A stretch of DNA of 26,123 nt from JALJPB01 sp963933115 (GTDB taxonomy: Bacteria > Pseudomonadota > Gammaproteobacteria > Enterobacterales > Alteromonadaceae), in NCBI GenBank assembly GCA_963933115.1, contig CAWVSL010000039.1, positions 1 through 26,123 on the forward strand, given 5' to 3'. Positions 1 to 8,849 of this stretch are shown one piece after another. A program made the translations under genes and the position numbers. The notes below the pieces were generated by a model. The model searched no databases and was not told where the DNA came from. It was given only the letters and a program-made list of their open reading frames with translations. Position 1 is the first letter of the stretch, and the number at the start of each line of letters is the position of its first letter.

Positions 1-141
1 ACTTTTTATAGCTTCACTAATAAAGCTGGGGGCAAACTCAAGTGAATACAAGGTAAATCACTACTTTTTTAAAACCTAAACAAGTTAAATAGATTAACTG
101 TCTAAAATTTACTCTAGATATTAAAAAATAACAAGGGCTCC

Positions 142-172
142 ATTAATTGTATCTCGGCAACGAACAATTAAT
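142..172 (-). terminator. Hairpin after the 454-aa gene, possible terminator
   Basis: A 9-bp perfect stem (142-150 with 164-172) and a 13-nt loop lie just downstream of the stop codon of the minus-strand gene at 179. No U-run follows the stem directly; an A/T-rich stretch comes about 15 nt further on. The position suits a transcript end, but the sequence alone does not prove it. Confidence 0.3.
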
Positions 173-178
173 AACACA

Positions 179-1543
179 CTAATCAACCTCCATTGCTTCA
201 ATATTAATAATTCCTGAACGATTTAACGTTATTTTAAAACGTTGTAAATTATTTAAGTGATTCTTATCTGTTTTGACTAACACCACATTAATTTGATAGC
301 GACGCTCAACTGCCTGTTTATTTATTTTTTTACCTTCTAGGGAATACAAACGCCCCTCCCCTTTTTTTAAAAAACGAACAAAGGGCGTCAGGTTAAAAAA
401 TATTTGACCTTGTATTTCGTCATAACCGGGTAAAAATTCCTTAGCATAGACCTTAGTATCACTGCGAAAATGCAATAAACATGCGGCTTGTTTATTTTGA
501 TGACGTCTCTGTTGAAATAATTTATTAACCTCATTAGGTAGATCTTTGGTACGAATATATTCAAGCCATAATGTTTGGCTGGTCATTAATGTTTTGGTAA
601 TACTATTAGTAAAAAACAACTTCCATTTAGGTAAACCTCGTTGAATTTTTCGCCATATTAGCCGAGTAATATCGTCCTTAAAAATTTCACGCAATCCATA
701 AATAAAACCTAACATACCGACAAAGACGATAGTGACTTCGGTAAAGTTTGAACGAGCATTAAGTACCACTGTCATAACAAATGCCATAATCACAGCAGTA
801 ACTGTACCTCTCACTAATCGCTTTAAATTAATATTAAGGTTACGTGTCTCTTTTTGAAATACGACCCCATACTCGATTAATCGCTGCAGTAATCGCATTT
901 TATTAGTAATACGATTAGGATCACTTAGTGTCAGATTTGAGTTGTATTGATTATCAGTACGATAGTCATTTTCATCACGGCATAAATCAAATAAAAATGT
1001 TCGCTCTACAGAATGCTCACTGCTTTTAGGTCCACGAGAAAGTAATTTTAAGCAGGATTGTTCAACATGCCAGCTTAAATAATTATCAGCATTCTCAAAA
1101 TAAGGTCTTAATTTTTTATCGGGCGGTGTATATCGCCTCAATTTTTTCAAAAGTGACAGTGTTTGCTCAGCAAGCTCGACAGCTTGAGCGTAAAATTCAT
1201 CAGCAGATGATAGCTTCAGTGTTTGTTTAACATCAGTATCTAGTGCTAAACGTATCTGATATGAAAATAAATTAAGATTGAGACGATAATCACTCTGTTC
1301 ACCTTTATTTTGGCTAATAAACCGACTTCTAACTAGAGGTAAATGTAATTGGTCAGAATAATAAGCACTATGACATTTTATGCTGCTGTGAAAGTAGTTT
1401 TCTTCACTAAGTGTACTGGGGCTAATGCCCATTTCAATAGGTAGAGAGAAGTATAAATCAATACGTTGATTGTCTTTAGGCAAGAGTTGATGGGTTACTT
1501 TGAATGATAAGTTTTCATCTTGAGTAAGTTTTATGTTATCCAA
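179..1543 (-). CDS. Two-helix membrane protein of unknown function
   Basis: I do not recognise this 454-residue protein. The first ~240 residues look soluble and rich in charged and polar residues. Two hydrophobic segments follow at about residues 245-262 and 268-286, separated by a short polar turn (NARSNFTE), then a basic soluble domain of about 165 residues. Both large domains should therefore face the same side of the inner membrane. There is no signal peptide. The start is TTG at 1543, preceded by a GGGG Shine-Dalgarno-like run at suitable spacing; no ATG start is available upstream in frame. It lies about 190 bp downstream of kdsA on the same strand, separated by the kdsA terminator, so it is probably a separate transcript. 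The long uninterrupted frame and plausible composition support a real gene. The function is unknown. Confidence 0.8.
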   Translation of the reverse strand: MDNIKLTQDENLSFKVTHQLLPKDNQRIDLYFSLPIEMGISPSTLSEENYFHSSIKCHSAYYSDQLHLPLVRSRFISQNKGEQSDYRLNLNLFSYQIRLALDTDVKQTLKLSSADEFYAQAVELAEQTLSLLKKLRRYTPPDKKLRPYFENADNYLSWHVEQSCLKLLSRGPKSSEHSVERTFLFDLCRDENDYRTDNQYNSNLTLSDPNRITNKMRLLQRLIEYGVVFQKETRNLNINLKRLVRGTVTAVIMAFVMTVVLNARSNFTEVTIVFVGMLGFIYGLREIFKDDITRLIWRKIQRGLPKWKLFFTNSITKTLMTSQTLWLEYIRTKDLPNEVNKLFQQRRHQNKQAACLLHFRSDTKVYAKEFLPGYDEIQGQIFFNLTPFVRFLKKGEGRLYSLEGKKINKQAVERRYQINVVLVKTDKNHLNNLQRFKITLNRSGIINIEAMEVD

Positions 1544-1587
1544 TAGTTAGCATCCCCAAAAAACAACGACAAAAATAAAAGAATTTA

Positions 1588-1633
1588 GTGAATGCAGCGC
1601 GTGCGCTATTGATATTAACAATAGCGTATTCAC
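1588..1633. repeat. Two-tier inverted repeat between kdsA and the 454-aa gene
   Basis: The inner perfect 8-bp stem CGCTATTG/CAATAGCG (1604-1611 with 1619-1626) has a 7-nt loop. It is enclosed by an outer 6-bp pair GTGAAT/ATTCAC (1588-1593 with 1628-1633), with an asymmetric bulge on the left arm. It sits upstream of the minus-strand gene starting at 1543. It could be an operator, a leader hairpin or a secondary terminator; there is no U-run. Confidence 0.45.
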
Positions 1634-1724
1634 TGACAAAAAAGTAACATTAATTGTTTATTGACAGTGCTAATGACTATAAAAAACAGTGAGGTTTGCA
1701 TTAACATGGCTTTTAATCTAATAC

Positions 1725-1756
1725 AAAAAAAGCCTCTTATTCAATGATTAAAGGCT
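1725..1756 (-). terminator. Rho-independent terminator of kdsA
   Basis: On the minus strand an AGCCT...AGGCT stem (1752-1756 with 1731-1735), with weak further pairing inside, is followed directly by seven U (the A run at 1725-1731 on the plus strand). The hairpin overlaps the kdsA stop codon, so the gene's last codons form one arm. Confidence 0.65.
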
Positions 1757-2579
1757 CAAAGCTTTTAACCATGTCATCAATAGCCTTCATTTGAATTAAA
1801 TAAGGCGCTAATTTATCTAATGGCAGTGCACAAGGGCCATCACATTTTGCATTACTGGGATCGGGGTGTGCTTCAATAAACAAACCAGCAATGCCTATTG
1901 CCATACCACTTCGCGCTAGCTGGGTTGCTTGTGCTCTGCGGCCATCTGCAGAGTCGCTTCGCCCACCCGGTTTTTGTAAAGCATGCGTGGCATCAAAGAT
2001 AACCGGTGCATAGCTCTTCATCTCATCCATGGCAAGCATATCAACAACTAAGTTATTGTAGCCATAACAGCTACCACGTTCACATAATAGTATGTTGTTA
2101 TTACCCGCTTCGCCAAATTTAGTAATAATATGTTGCATTTCATGAGCCGCTAAAAACTGTGGTTTTTTAACATTGATAATGGCTCCAGTTTTGGCCATAG
2201 CAACCACCAAGTCAGTTTGGCGAGCAAGAAAAGCAGGGAGTTGAATAACATCTACCACTTCACTAACAGGTTGTGCTTGATAACATTCATGCACGTCAGT
2301 AATAATGGGGACATTAAACGTGGATTTTATTTCTTCAAAAATCTTTAATCCTGCATCTAAGCCTGGTCCACGATATGAGTTAACCGATGATCGATTAGCT
2401 TTATCAAATGATGCTTTAAAAACATAAGGAATGCCTAATTTTTGTGTCACTTCAACGTAATGTTCTGCAATTCTCATGGCTAAGTCACGAGACTCAAGCA
2501 CGTTCATGCCACCAAATAAAACAAAGGGTTTGTCATTGGCAACATTGATATCTGCTACTGAAACTGATTGAATTGTCAT
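1737..2579 (-). CDS. kdsA: 2-dehydro-3-deoxyphosphooctonate aldolase (Kdo-8-phosphate synthase)
   Basis: KdsA condenses phosphoenolpyruvate with D-arabinose 5-phosphate to give Kdo-8-phosphate, the committed cytoplasmic step towards the Kdo of the LPS inner core. The 280-residue length matches the E. coli enzyme. Visible landmarks are the N-terminal strand LFGGMNVLES, the segment KASFDKANRSS for phosphate and PEP binding, ITDVHE, NVKKPQF, LCERG and FDATHALQKPGG. In the first strand the residue equivalent to the metal-binding Cys of metallo-KdsA enzymes is Asn (GGMN), so this should be the metal-independent E. coli-type class. It lies 29 bp downstream of the DUF819 gene and probably shares its transcript, ending at the hairpin over its stop codon. 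The identification is secure. Confidence 0.97.
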   Translation of the reverse strand: MTIQSVSVADINVANDKPFVLFGGMNVLESRDLAMRIAEHYVEVTQKLGIPYVFKASFDKANRSSVNSYRGPGLDAGLKIFEEIKSTFNVPIITDVHECYQAQPVSEVVDVIQLPAFLARQTDLVVAMAKTGAIINVKKPQFLAAHEMQHIITKFGEAGNNNILLCERGSCYGYNNLVVDMLAMDEMKSYAPVIFDATHALQKPGGRSDSADGRRAQATQLARSGMAIGIAGLFIEAHPDPSNAKCDGPCALPLDKLAPYLIQMKAIDDMVKSFEPLIIE

Positions 2580-2608
2580 AATTTTTCTAAATCCTTATAA
2601 AATTAATT

Positions 2609-3871
2609 TTAACTACCGATAATTCTTAATAGTTGACCGCAAATCCAAGCCATGTATGTACCTAAGGCATAACCAAGTACAGCCAATAATACGCCAACTG
2701 GCGCTAAAGAAGGATGGAACGCTGAGGCAATAACCGGTGCAGATGCTGCACCACCTATATTAGCTTTGCTGCCGACAGCTAAATAGAAAATAGGGGCTTT
2801 AATCATGCGTCCGACAATAAAGAGCAGAGCAATATGTACTGCCATCCAAATTAAACCAATGACAATATATTTAGGTGCTTCAACTATTTGAGAAATATCC
2901 ATATGTAGGCCAATAGTAGCGACCAACACATATAAAAAACTACTACCGACTTTCGAGGCGCCAACAGCTTCTAGCTGTCTCACTTTAGTAAAAGAAAGCC
3001 CTAAACCTATCGATGTCACTAAAACAATTATCCAAAAAAGTTTACTGTGCAGACTGAATTTTTCTAATCCAGGAAAGTTAACTTGGAAGTAAGGTACTAA
3101 AAAATCGGCAATTAGGTGAGCAAAGCCTGCTGCACCAAAACCAACGGCTAATATCAGCATTAAGTCTTTTAATTCAGGTCGCCGCGCGTGTTCTTTTTCA
3201 TAGGCTTGCACTTTATCGATTAACTTATTAATGCCTGAGGTATCCGCACCATTTTTAGCATCTATTCTTTTGTGGTTAGCAGCAAAATAGAGTAAGAATG
3301 CCATCCATATATTAGCCACGATAATGTCGACAGTGACCATAATGGTAAATATCTTTCCACCGGCACCATAAATTTCTTTCATTGCTAGCATGTTCGCACC
3401 GCCACCAATCCAACTCCCTGCTAGGGCTGCCATTCCACGCCAAACAGCTTCTGGCCCTGTAACATTTAGAAGTTCAGGCCAAAGAGCAGCTGTTGCTAAC
3501 AAGGCTATTGGTCCACCGATGACTACACCAACAGTCCCTGTTATGAACATAATAAGTGCTTTATTACCCAGCGACATTATCGCCTTAATATCAATGCTTA
3601 AGGTAAGTAAAACCAAACAGGCGGGTAATAAATAATATTTAGCGACTTCATCAACTTGGCTAAGTTCAGCACTAACAATGCCAAAGGTATTAAGTAATGA
3701 AGGGAGTAGATAACACATCAATAATGCAGGTATGAATTGATAAAACTTTTTCCATACAGGGTGTTGACTATTCGAGGTGTAAAAAACAAAACCTAAAATT
3801 AATGATAACAGCCCAAATACCGTAGCGTCATTGGTAATTAATGGTGTATTCGCCACTAGATGATCTTGCAT
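2609..3871 (-). CDS. DUF819-family multi-pass membrane protein (YjcL-like)
   Basis: This 420-residue, very hydrophobic protein has about ten to twelve predicted transmembrane segments and a long polar loop around residues 200-235 (HKRIDAKNGADTSGINK and a charged run). Repeated small-residue stretches such as GSWIGGGANMLAMKEIYG and VGSKANIGGAASAPVIA occur once in each half. They look like the paired re-entrant motifs of internally duplicated secondary transporters. It matches my recollection of the DUF819 family; the transported substrate is not known. It lies between sirB1 and kdsA, which are adjacent in E. coli, so it is an insertion into a conserved gene order. It is probably cotranscribed with kdsA (29 bp apart). 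The family call is fairly sure; the role is unknown. Confidence 0.88.
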   Translation of the reverse strand: MQDHLVANTPLITNDATVFGLLSLILGFVFYTSNSQHPVWKKFYQFIPALLMCYLLPSLLNTFGIVSAELSQVDEVAKYYLLPACLVLLTLSIDIKAIMSLGNKALIMFITGTVGVVIGGPIALLATAALWPELLNVTGPEAVWRGMAALAGSWIGGGANMLAMKEIYGAGGKIFTIMVTVDIIVANIWMAFLLYFAANHKRIDAKNGADTSGINKLIDKVQAYEKEHARRPELKDLMLILAVGFGAAGFAHLIADFLVPYFQVNFPGLEKFSLHSKLFWIIVLVTSIGLGLSFTKVRQLEAVGASKVGSSFLYVLVATIGLHMDISQIVEAPKYIVIGLIWMAVHIALLFIVGRMIKAPIFYLAVGSKANIGGAASAPVIASAFHPSLAPVGVLLAVLGYALGTYMAWICGQLLRIIGS

Positions 3872-3950
3872 TTAACTAACCTCTTTGCATAGCAATTTTA
3901 TTATTATTTTGATGGTATCGACTTTAGCATACCCTGGTGGTTAAAAATCT

Positions 3951-4772
3951 TTAATGTAATGAAGGCTCTGCAATTGTAATGTTATCAAGCTGTAATTTAA
4001 GTAACTTGGCAGCAGGGTCTTCAGGACATTGCTGAACAAAATAACGATAATCATCAACGGCGACTTTAAAGCAATCGAGTTGATGTAGCAAAAAGCCACG
4101 GTCTCGGCGCTCAAAAGGGTCATTAGGACTAAGGGATAATAAGATATCAACACATCTTAATGCTTGGCTAAAAGCCGCTTCTCTAATTAGTGCCGTTTTT
4201 AGTCCCGATAAATGTTTAACAATCAGGCTGATATGAGTCATATTCTCTGGCTGAATATCAGTCGAATTATCAGAATAAAAACTATCAAGGTCTTCTGTAT
4301 CATCCATACGAAGGTCAAACTCTTGCCAGTTTAAAGACTCCCCAGTCACTGGGTCAAAGATGATGGCATATATATCATCACAAACAAGCCGCACCATAAT
4401 TTTTTCAGGAACAAAAACAATATCACAGTCAAAACCGCAGGCCTCTATGATGTGCCTAAGAATAATAGCTTTTAACGTTGGTGATATGGTTCGATTACTT
4501 AAGGCCGTTTGAAATTGATAGGTAACTACCGGCCAAAAATCTCGATTATTATCAATTAATAGTTGAGTGACAAACAGTTCATTAATTAATTGCTCAGCTT
4601 GTGTCAGCGGATCGTCGATACCTTCAAGAGCGGATTGACACTGCTCAATAAAACTATCTATATTATCTAGGGAAGTAGCCGATGAAGAGAAAACAAACTC
4701 CTCAGCTAACACTAGTTTTTCTAATAAGGATTTTTCATCAGAATCGATTTCTGATAACAACAATTCATTCAT
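3951..4772 (-). CDS. sirB1: SirB1/YchA family protein (transglutaminase-like fold plus TPR-like tail)
   Basis: This 273-residue soluble protein belongs to the SirB1 (YchA) family, found beside kdsA in many gammaproteobacteria. The N-terminal part (about 10-100) is helical. The central region (about 110-165) has the features of the transglutaminase-like domain, including AIIFDPVTGESLNW. The C-terminal part (about 190-265) is TPR-like, with FSQALRCVDILLSLSPNDPFERRDRGFLLHQLDCFKVAVDDY; the ERRDRG-x-L pattern is typical. No biochemical activity is established for the family. The gene keeps its E. coli position between the sirB2 remnant and kdsA, apart from the inserted DUF819 gene. The start at 4772 has only a weak purine-rich RBS. 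Confidence 0.88.
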   Translation of the reverse strand: MNELLLSEIDSDEKSLLEKLVLAEEFVFSSSATSLDNIDSFIEQCQSALEGIDDPLTQAEQLINELFVTQLLIDNNRDFWPVVTYQFQTALSNRTISPTLKAIILRHIIEACGFDCDIVFVPEKIMVRLVCDDIYAIIFDPVTGESLNWQEFDLRMDDTEDLDSFYSDNSTDIQPENMTHISLIVKHLSGLKTALIREAAFSQALRCVDILLSLSPNDPFERRDRGFLLHQLDCFKVAVDDYRYFVQQCPEDPAAKLLKLQLDNITIAEPSLH

Positions 4773-4880
4773 ATAACACTTTTCTTCTTTAAACTAATAA
4801 CTAAAAATCAAAAACTCGATTCTCTGTGACTCTATTGACGAAAACTTGAGTAGGAATTCGTCATTTATTGACTAATCAAC

Positions 4881-5245
4881 TTATAAAAACATAGTCTCTT
4901 TAGTCACAGCGATACGGAAAACCAGTATAACCCAACCCATAGCGCCTAAATAACCAAATATTTGCATCGTACAATTTTTAGCAAACTTTAACGTATAAAC
5001 ACCAGTAAAAATATAGGCAGTAAGTGCGAGCAGCTTTTCAGCTAACCAAACTTATTCAAATGGATTAATTGCTAATTGAACAACCATAATGGCACCAATT
5101 ACCAATAATAAGGTATCAACACTATGTGGCGCTATTTTCACCCATTTACGATTAAGTTGATCTGAATTAACCATTAACCAAGCAAAACGCAAAGTGAAAA
5201 ATGAGATGCTAATGACCGCCAAAGTAATGTGTAGTGTTTGAACAT
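4881..5245 (-). pseudogene. sirB2: Broken sirB2 (YchQ-like membrane protein)
   Basis: A degenerate copy of the small four-helix SirB2 family lies exactly where sirB2 belongs, between prmC and sirB1. An ATG at 5245 has a good AGGG ribosome site about 9 nt upstream, but the ATG frame soon stops. One base out of that frame the sequence reads QTLHITLAVISISFFTLRF, then NRKWVKIAPHSVDTLLL, then a TAA stop (5052-5054), then VWLAEKLLALTAYIFTGVY and FGYLGAMGWVILVFRIAVTK, ending at TAA (4881-4883). The ATG-to-stop span is 365 nt, one short of 122 codons. This fits a single-base deletion right after the start plus one nonsense change (for example CAA to TAA). Neighbouring genes on both sides are intact. 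Confidence 0.85.
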
Positions 5246-5337
5246 ATGACTTTACCCTGTGAATATTATTTTATTAAGCTGGTCGTTCAATTTTATAACA
5301 TTACATTAACGATACTTTTTTGATTTACTTCATACGG

Positions 5338-6216
5338 CTAAAACTCACTATCGACAACAGCCCAAGTGACTCGCTCATGTCCTGATAAATCTTTCACTGT
5401 TTGGACTTGTAGATAACCAGCATCTGCCATTATTTTTCTTACTGAGGTGCCTTGATCAAATCCATGTTCAAAAAATAGTTTACCTTGCGTAGATAAATAT
5501 TCCCTTGCTAAAGTCGCAATAATTTTTATATCCGCTAAGCCGTTATTATCGGCAACAAGAGCAGATAGGGGTTCAAAACGAACATCGCCTTGCGATAAAT
5601 TTTTATCCTTACTGTCAATATATGGCGGGTTAGAGACTATCACATCAAATACTTTATTTTTAGTGACTTTGCTAAACCAATCGCTCTGATAAAAATCAAC
5701 GTGTGACAAGTGTAAATTTTTGGCATTTAATTGAGCTAATTTGACCGCACTAAGACTATAATCCAAACCTTCAACTTGCCAAGTAGGATTTTCACTGGCA
5801 AGGGCTAAAGCAATAGCTCCAGTACCTGTACCTAAGTCTAAGCAAGAGAGAGCTTCTTTGCCTTTTAAAACATCCAGCACTTGTTCAACTAAAGTTTCAG
5901 TATCTGGCCGAGGGATTAACGTCGCTGTTGATACGCTTAAGGGTAACGACCAAAATTCTTTTATCCCAGTAATATAAGCTATGGGTTCACCACTTTGACG
6001 CCGCGTTAATAAGACCAGATATTGGTTAACTAAAACCGTTTCAATAACTTTATCTGGCCAAGTTAACAGATGGCTCAACTCTTTTTCTAAAACCAAACAA
6101 AGTAATAATTGCGCATCAAGTTTAGCGGAGTCAGAGCATGGTGTTAAAAATTTATGTCCATATTCAACTAAATTTTTAAGCGCGTAATTTTTTAATACTC
6201 CGTGAACAACAACCAT
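5338..6216 (-). CDS. prmC: Peptide chain release factor N5-glutamine methyltransferase
   Basis: PrmC (formerly HemK) methylates the Gln of the GGQ motif in RF1 and RF2 using S-adenosylmethionine, raising termination efficiency. This 292-residue protein has the usual two parts: an N-terminal helical release-factor-binding domain (about 1-85) and a Rossmann methyltransferase domain. Motif I is DLGTGTGAIAL (127-137). The catalytic glutamine-binding motif NPPY is at 196-199. The linker segment IPRPDTETLVE is typical of the family. It follows prfA, its substrate's gene, by 64 bp on the same strand, as in E. coli. The start at 6216 has an AGG-type site a little far upstream, so a nearby alternative cannot be excluded. 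Confidence 0.96.
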   Translation of the reverse strand: MVVVHGVLKNYALKNLVEYGHKFLTPCSDSAKLDAQLLLCLVLEKELSHLLTWPDKVIETVLVNQYLVLLTRRQSGEPIAYITGIKEFWSLPLSVSTATLIPRPDTETLVEQVLDVLKGKEALSCLDLGTGTGAIALALASENPTWQVEGLDYSLSAVKLAQLNAKNLHLSHVDFYQSDWFSKVTKNKVFDVIVSNPPYIDSKDKNLSQGDVRFEPLSALVADNNGLADIKIIATLAREYLSTQGKLFFEHGFDQGTSVRKIMADAGYLQVQTVKDLSGHERVTWAVVDSEF

Positions 6217-6280
6217 ACGATAATCAAACCTAAATAAAATTTGAATGAAACTAACTCAATATGAAAAAGCCTAAACAGTG

Positions 6281-7369
6281 TTAATTTTGATCAGCAAGGG
6301 CCGCTAACATGTCTGCCTGATTTTCTAACATAATAGGTTCCATTACCAAATGTAAATTACCCTCCATTATTTCATTTAAACGATAAAGCGTTAAGTTAAT
6401 ACGATGATCACTCATTCTTCCCTGGGGAAAATTATAAGTGCGAATACGCTCAGAACGATCGCCACTTGCGACTAAATTACGTCGAGAGGACTCTTCTTCA
6501 CTTCGACGTTTTTCATCCTCCGCCGCTTGTAAACGTGCTTGAAGTACCGACATCGCTTGTGCTCTATTTTTATGTTGAGAACGCTGATCTTGACACTCAA
6601 CAACAACACCTGAGGGAATATGGGTAATACGTATTGCTGAATCTGTTTTATTTACATGCTGACCACCTGCCCCTGAGGCTCTAAAGGTATCAACTTTCAA
6701 ATCGGCTTTATTAATTTCGATGGCTTCAGACTCTGGAATTTCTGGCATAACGACAACAGTACATGCTGAAGTATGCACTCGACCTTGAGACTCTGTTTCC
6801 GGCACACGTTGTACACGGTGTCCACCAGACTCAAATTTCATATAACCGTATGCCCCTTCACCAACAACTTTTACAATAACTTCTTTGTAGCCACCCTGTT
6901 CACTTTCATTGGTGTTCATTATTTCAATTTTCCAGCCTTTCTTTTCAATATAACGGCTGTACATTCGAAATAAATCACCCGTAAAAATTGCAGCTTCATC
7001 GCCACCCGCACCCGCACGAATTTCCATATAACAGTTACGATCATCATTTGGATCTTTGGGTAATAACAGAATCTGTAAGTCGTCAGTCAACGCTTCAACC
7101 GCCTTTTTAGCGTCTTTAAATTCCTCTTGTGCCATTTCGCGCATATCAGGGTCATTATCTTTAAGCATTTCTTCTGCCGTAGAAAAATCATCGATGGCAC
7201 CTTGATAGGCTTTAAATACAGAAGTGACCTCTGTTAATTGCTTCAACTCTTTCGATAAAGTACGAAATTTGTTTTGATCACTAATAGTTTCAGGATCGGA
7301 CAACAAGGCTTGCACTTCTTCAAAGCGCTCAACTAACACTTCAAGTTTTTGATAAACTGATTGATTCAT
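6281..7369 (-). CDS. prfA: Peptide chain release factor 1
   Basis: RF1 reads UAA and UAG in the ribosomal A site and triggers peptidyl-tRNA hydrolysis. The length of 362 residues is normal (E. coli 360). The stop-codon-reading PxT motif is present as PET at 190-192 within RVPETESQGRVHTSA. The catalytic GGQ is at 235-237 in the context FRASGAGGQHVNKTDSAIR. The acidic N-terminal coiled region (about 1-105) is the usual domain 1. It heads the prfA-prmC-(sirB2)-sirB1 run. A terminator separates it from hemA, so its promoter should lie in 7370-7519. Confidence 0.98.
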   Translation of the reverse strand: MNQSVYQKLEVLVERFEEVQALLSDPETISDQNKFRTLSKELKQLTEVTSVFKAYQGAIDDFSTAEEMLKDNDPDMREMAQEEFKDAKKAVEALTDDLQILLLPKDPNDDRNCYMEIRAGAGGDEAAIFTGDLFRMYSRYIEKKGWKIEIMNTNESEQGGYKEVIVKVVGEGAYGYMKFESGGHRVQRVPETESQGRVHTSACTVVVMPEIPESEAIEINKADLKVDTFRASGAGGQHVNKTDSAIRITHIPSGVVVECQDQRSQHKNRAQAMSVLQARLQAAEDEKRRSEEESSRRNLVASGDRSERIRTYNFPQGRMSDHRINLTLYRLNEIMEGNLHLVMEPIMLENQADMLAALADQN

Positions 7370-7519
7370 TACTAACTTCTTATCTACAGGGAATAGCTAT
7401 CACTCATTGTTACATAGTAAAATTGAAGCTTTGCTATAGAGTGAAATGGATAATTTTGATAATGGCGGCATTATATTCTACTTATACAAATAACGCAGAA
7501 TTTTTTGCGCTAAAAACTG

Positions 7520-7545
7520 AAAAGCCTTAGAATTACCCAAGGCTT
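7520..7545 (-). terminator. Rho-independent terminator of hemA
   Basis: On the minus strand the arms AAGCCTT (7545-7539) and AAGGCTT (7528-7522) enclose a 10-nt loop and are followed by TTCAG and then a run of five U. It lies about 30 bp past the hemA stop and before prfA, so hemA and prfA are probably not obligatorily cotranscribed here. Confidence 0.6.
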
Positions 7546-7577
7546 CATCAAAATAACATTGTTTTTTAAAAAATATT

Positions 7578-8849
7578 CTATAAGTCTTTAGATTCTAAAT
7601 TAAAAATATCACGCAAATAAATTAATTTATCTAATTCACCACCTTGAGCTGCAGTTTGTATTGCACTCGTTGGAGCATGCATAAACTTATTGGTTAACTT
7701 AGTTGCTAATTCAGCGATGACAATTTCGGGAGATTTATTATTTTGAAGTTGCACTAAAGCCTTCTCTAAAAGTTTATCTCGGTTAAGTAAACATTGGTTA
7801 CGATAAGTAACAACCGTATCTTGAGTATTTAAACCACGCAACCAAGCCATAAAGCTATTGGACTGACTATTTACGATGCTTTCAGCTTCTACAGCAGCTT
7901 TACGCCTATTTTGAATGTTTTCGGAAATAATGGTTTGTAGATCATCTACGGTATATAAAAATACATCTTCTAATTCAGAGACTTGTTCTTCAATATCACG
8001 AGGAACGGCTAAATCCACCATAAATATTGGACGATGTTTTCTTTGTGTTAGGGCGGTTTCCACCATACCTTTACCAATAATGGGTAACGTACTGGCTGTA
8101 GAGCTAATAACGATATCTACTTGGCTCATTTTAGTGGGTATTTGTGCCAAAGTAATAACATCAGCACCAATTTTTTTGGCCATCCCCTCAGCACGGGCGA
8201 GTGTTCGATTAGCGACAGTGATTTTACCAACTTTATTCTCATAAAGATGTTTAGCAACCAATTCGATAGTTTCACCAGCACCCACTAATAAAACATTAAC
8301 GTTTTCAAGTTTAGCAAAAATATGTTTTGCTAAGTTAACTGATGCAAAAGCCACCGAAACGGCACTTGCACCAATTTCAGTTTCTGTTCTAACTTGTTTA
8401 GCCACACCAAAGGTACGTTGAAATAGCCTATCAAGTACCAATGCCATAGAACCCGCTGCTTTAGCTTGGCTATAAGCTTGTTTCATTTGACCAAGAATTT
8501 GGGGTTCACCCAGCACAAGTGAGTCTAAACCACAGGCTACACGCATCATATGATTGACAGCCTCTTGGCCTTGATGGCAATAAATACTCGGTAAAATAGT
8601 TGAGGCAGGAACTTTGTGATAATTTTCTAACCACTGCAGAATACGTTCTTGGGTAAGATTAACATCACCATCTTGGACAACATAGAGTTCGGTGCGATTG
8701 CAAGTAGAGAGAATAGCCGCTTCACCACATTGTACTTCTTCTAACATCTCTTTTAGCGCAACACTCAAGTGGTCAGGGTTAAAAGCAATTTTTTCCCTAA
8801 CAGCAACTGGTGCAGTTTTATGGTTAATACCAAGAGCGACAATAGACAT
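7578..8849 (-). CDS. hemA: Glutamyl-tRNA reductase
   Basis: HemA reduces glutamyl-tRNA(Glu) with NADPH to glutamate-1-semialdehyde, the first committed step of C5-pathway tetrapyrrole synthesis. The 423-residue protein starts with the classic MSIVALGINHKTAPVAVREK. The catalytic cysteine is C50 in LSTCNRTELY. The substrate-recognition region follows with GLDSLVLGEPQILGQMK. The NADPH-binding Rossmann motif LLVGAGETIELVAKHL sits near residue 190. A long C-terminal helical dimerisation domain completes the normal architecture. It is divergent from lolB across a 234-bp spacer, the same arrangement as in E. coli. Confidence 0.98.
   Translation of the reverse strand: MSIVALGINHKTAPVAVREKIAFNPDHLSVALKEMLEEVQCGEAAILSTCNRTELYVVQDGDVNLTQERILQWLENYHKVPASTILPSIYCHQGQEAVNHMMRVACGLDSLVLGEPQILGQMKQAYSQAKAAGSMALVLDRLFQRTFGVAKQVRTETEIGASAVSVAFASVNLAKHIFAKLENVNVLLVGAGETIELVAKHLYENKVGKITVANRTLARAEGMAKKIGADVITLAQIPTKMSQVDIVISSTASTLPIIGKGMVETALTQRKHRPIFMVDLAVPRDIEEQVSELEDVFLYTVDDLQTIISENIQNRRKAAVEAESIVNSQSNSFMAWLRGLNTQDTVVTYRNQCLLNRDKLLEKALVQLQNNKSPEIVIAELATKLTNKFMHAPTSAIQTAAQGGELDKLIYLRDIFNLESKDL

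Noticed and set aside
2..79. Open frame of 25 codons running in from the left edge and ending at TAA (77-79)
   Set aside because: Too short to tell a gene's C-terminus from chance in AT-rich DNA, and no recognisable family.
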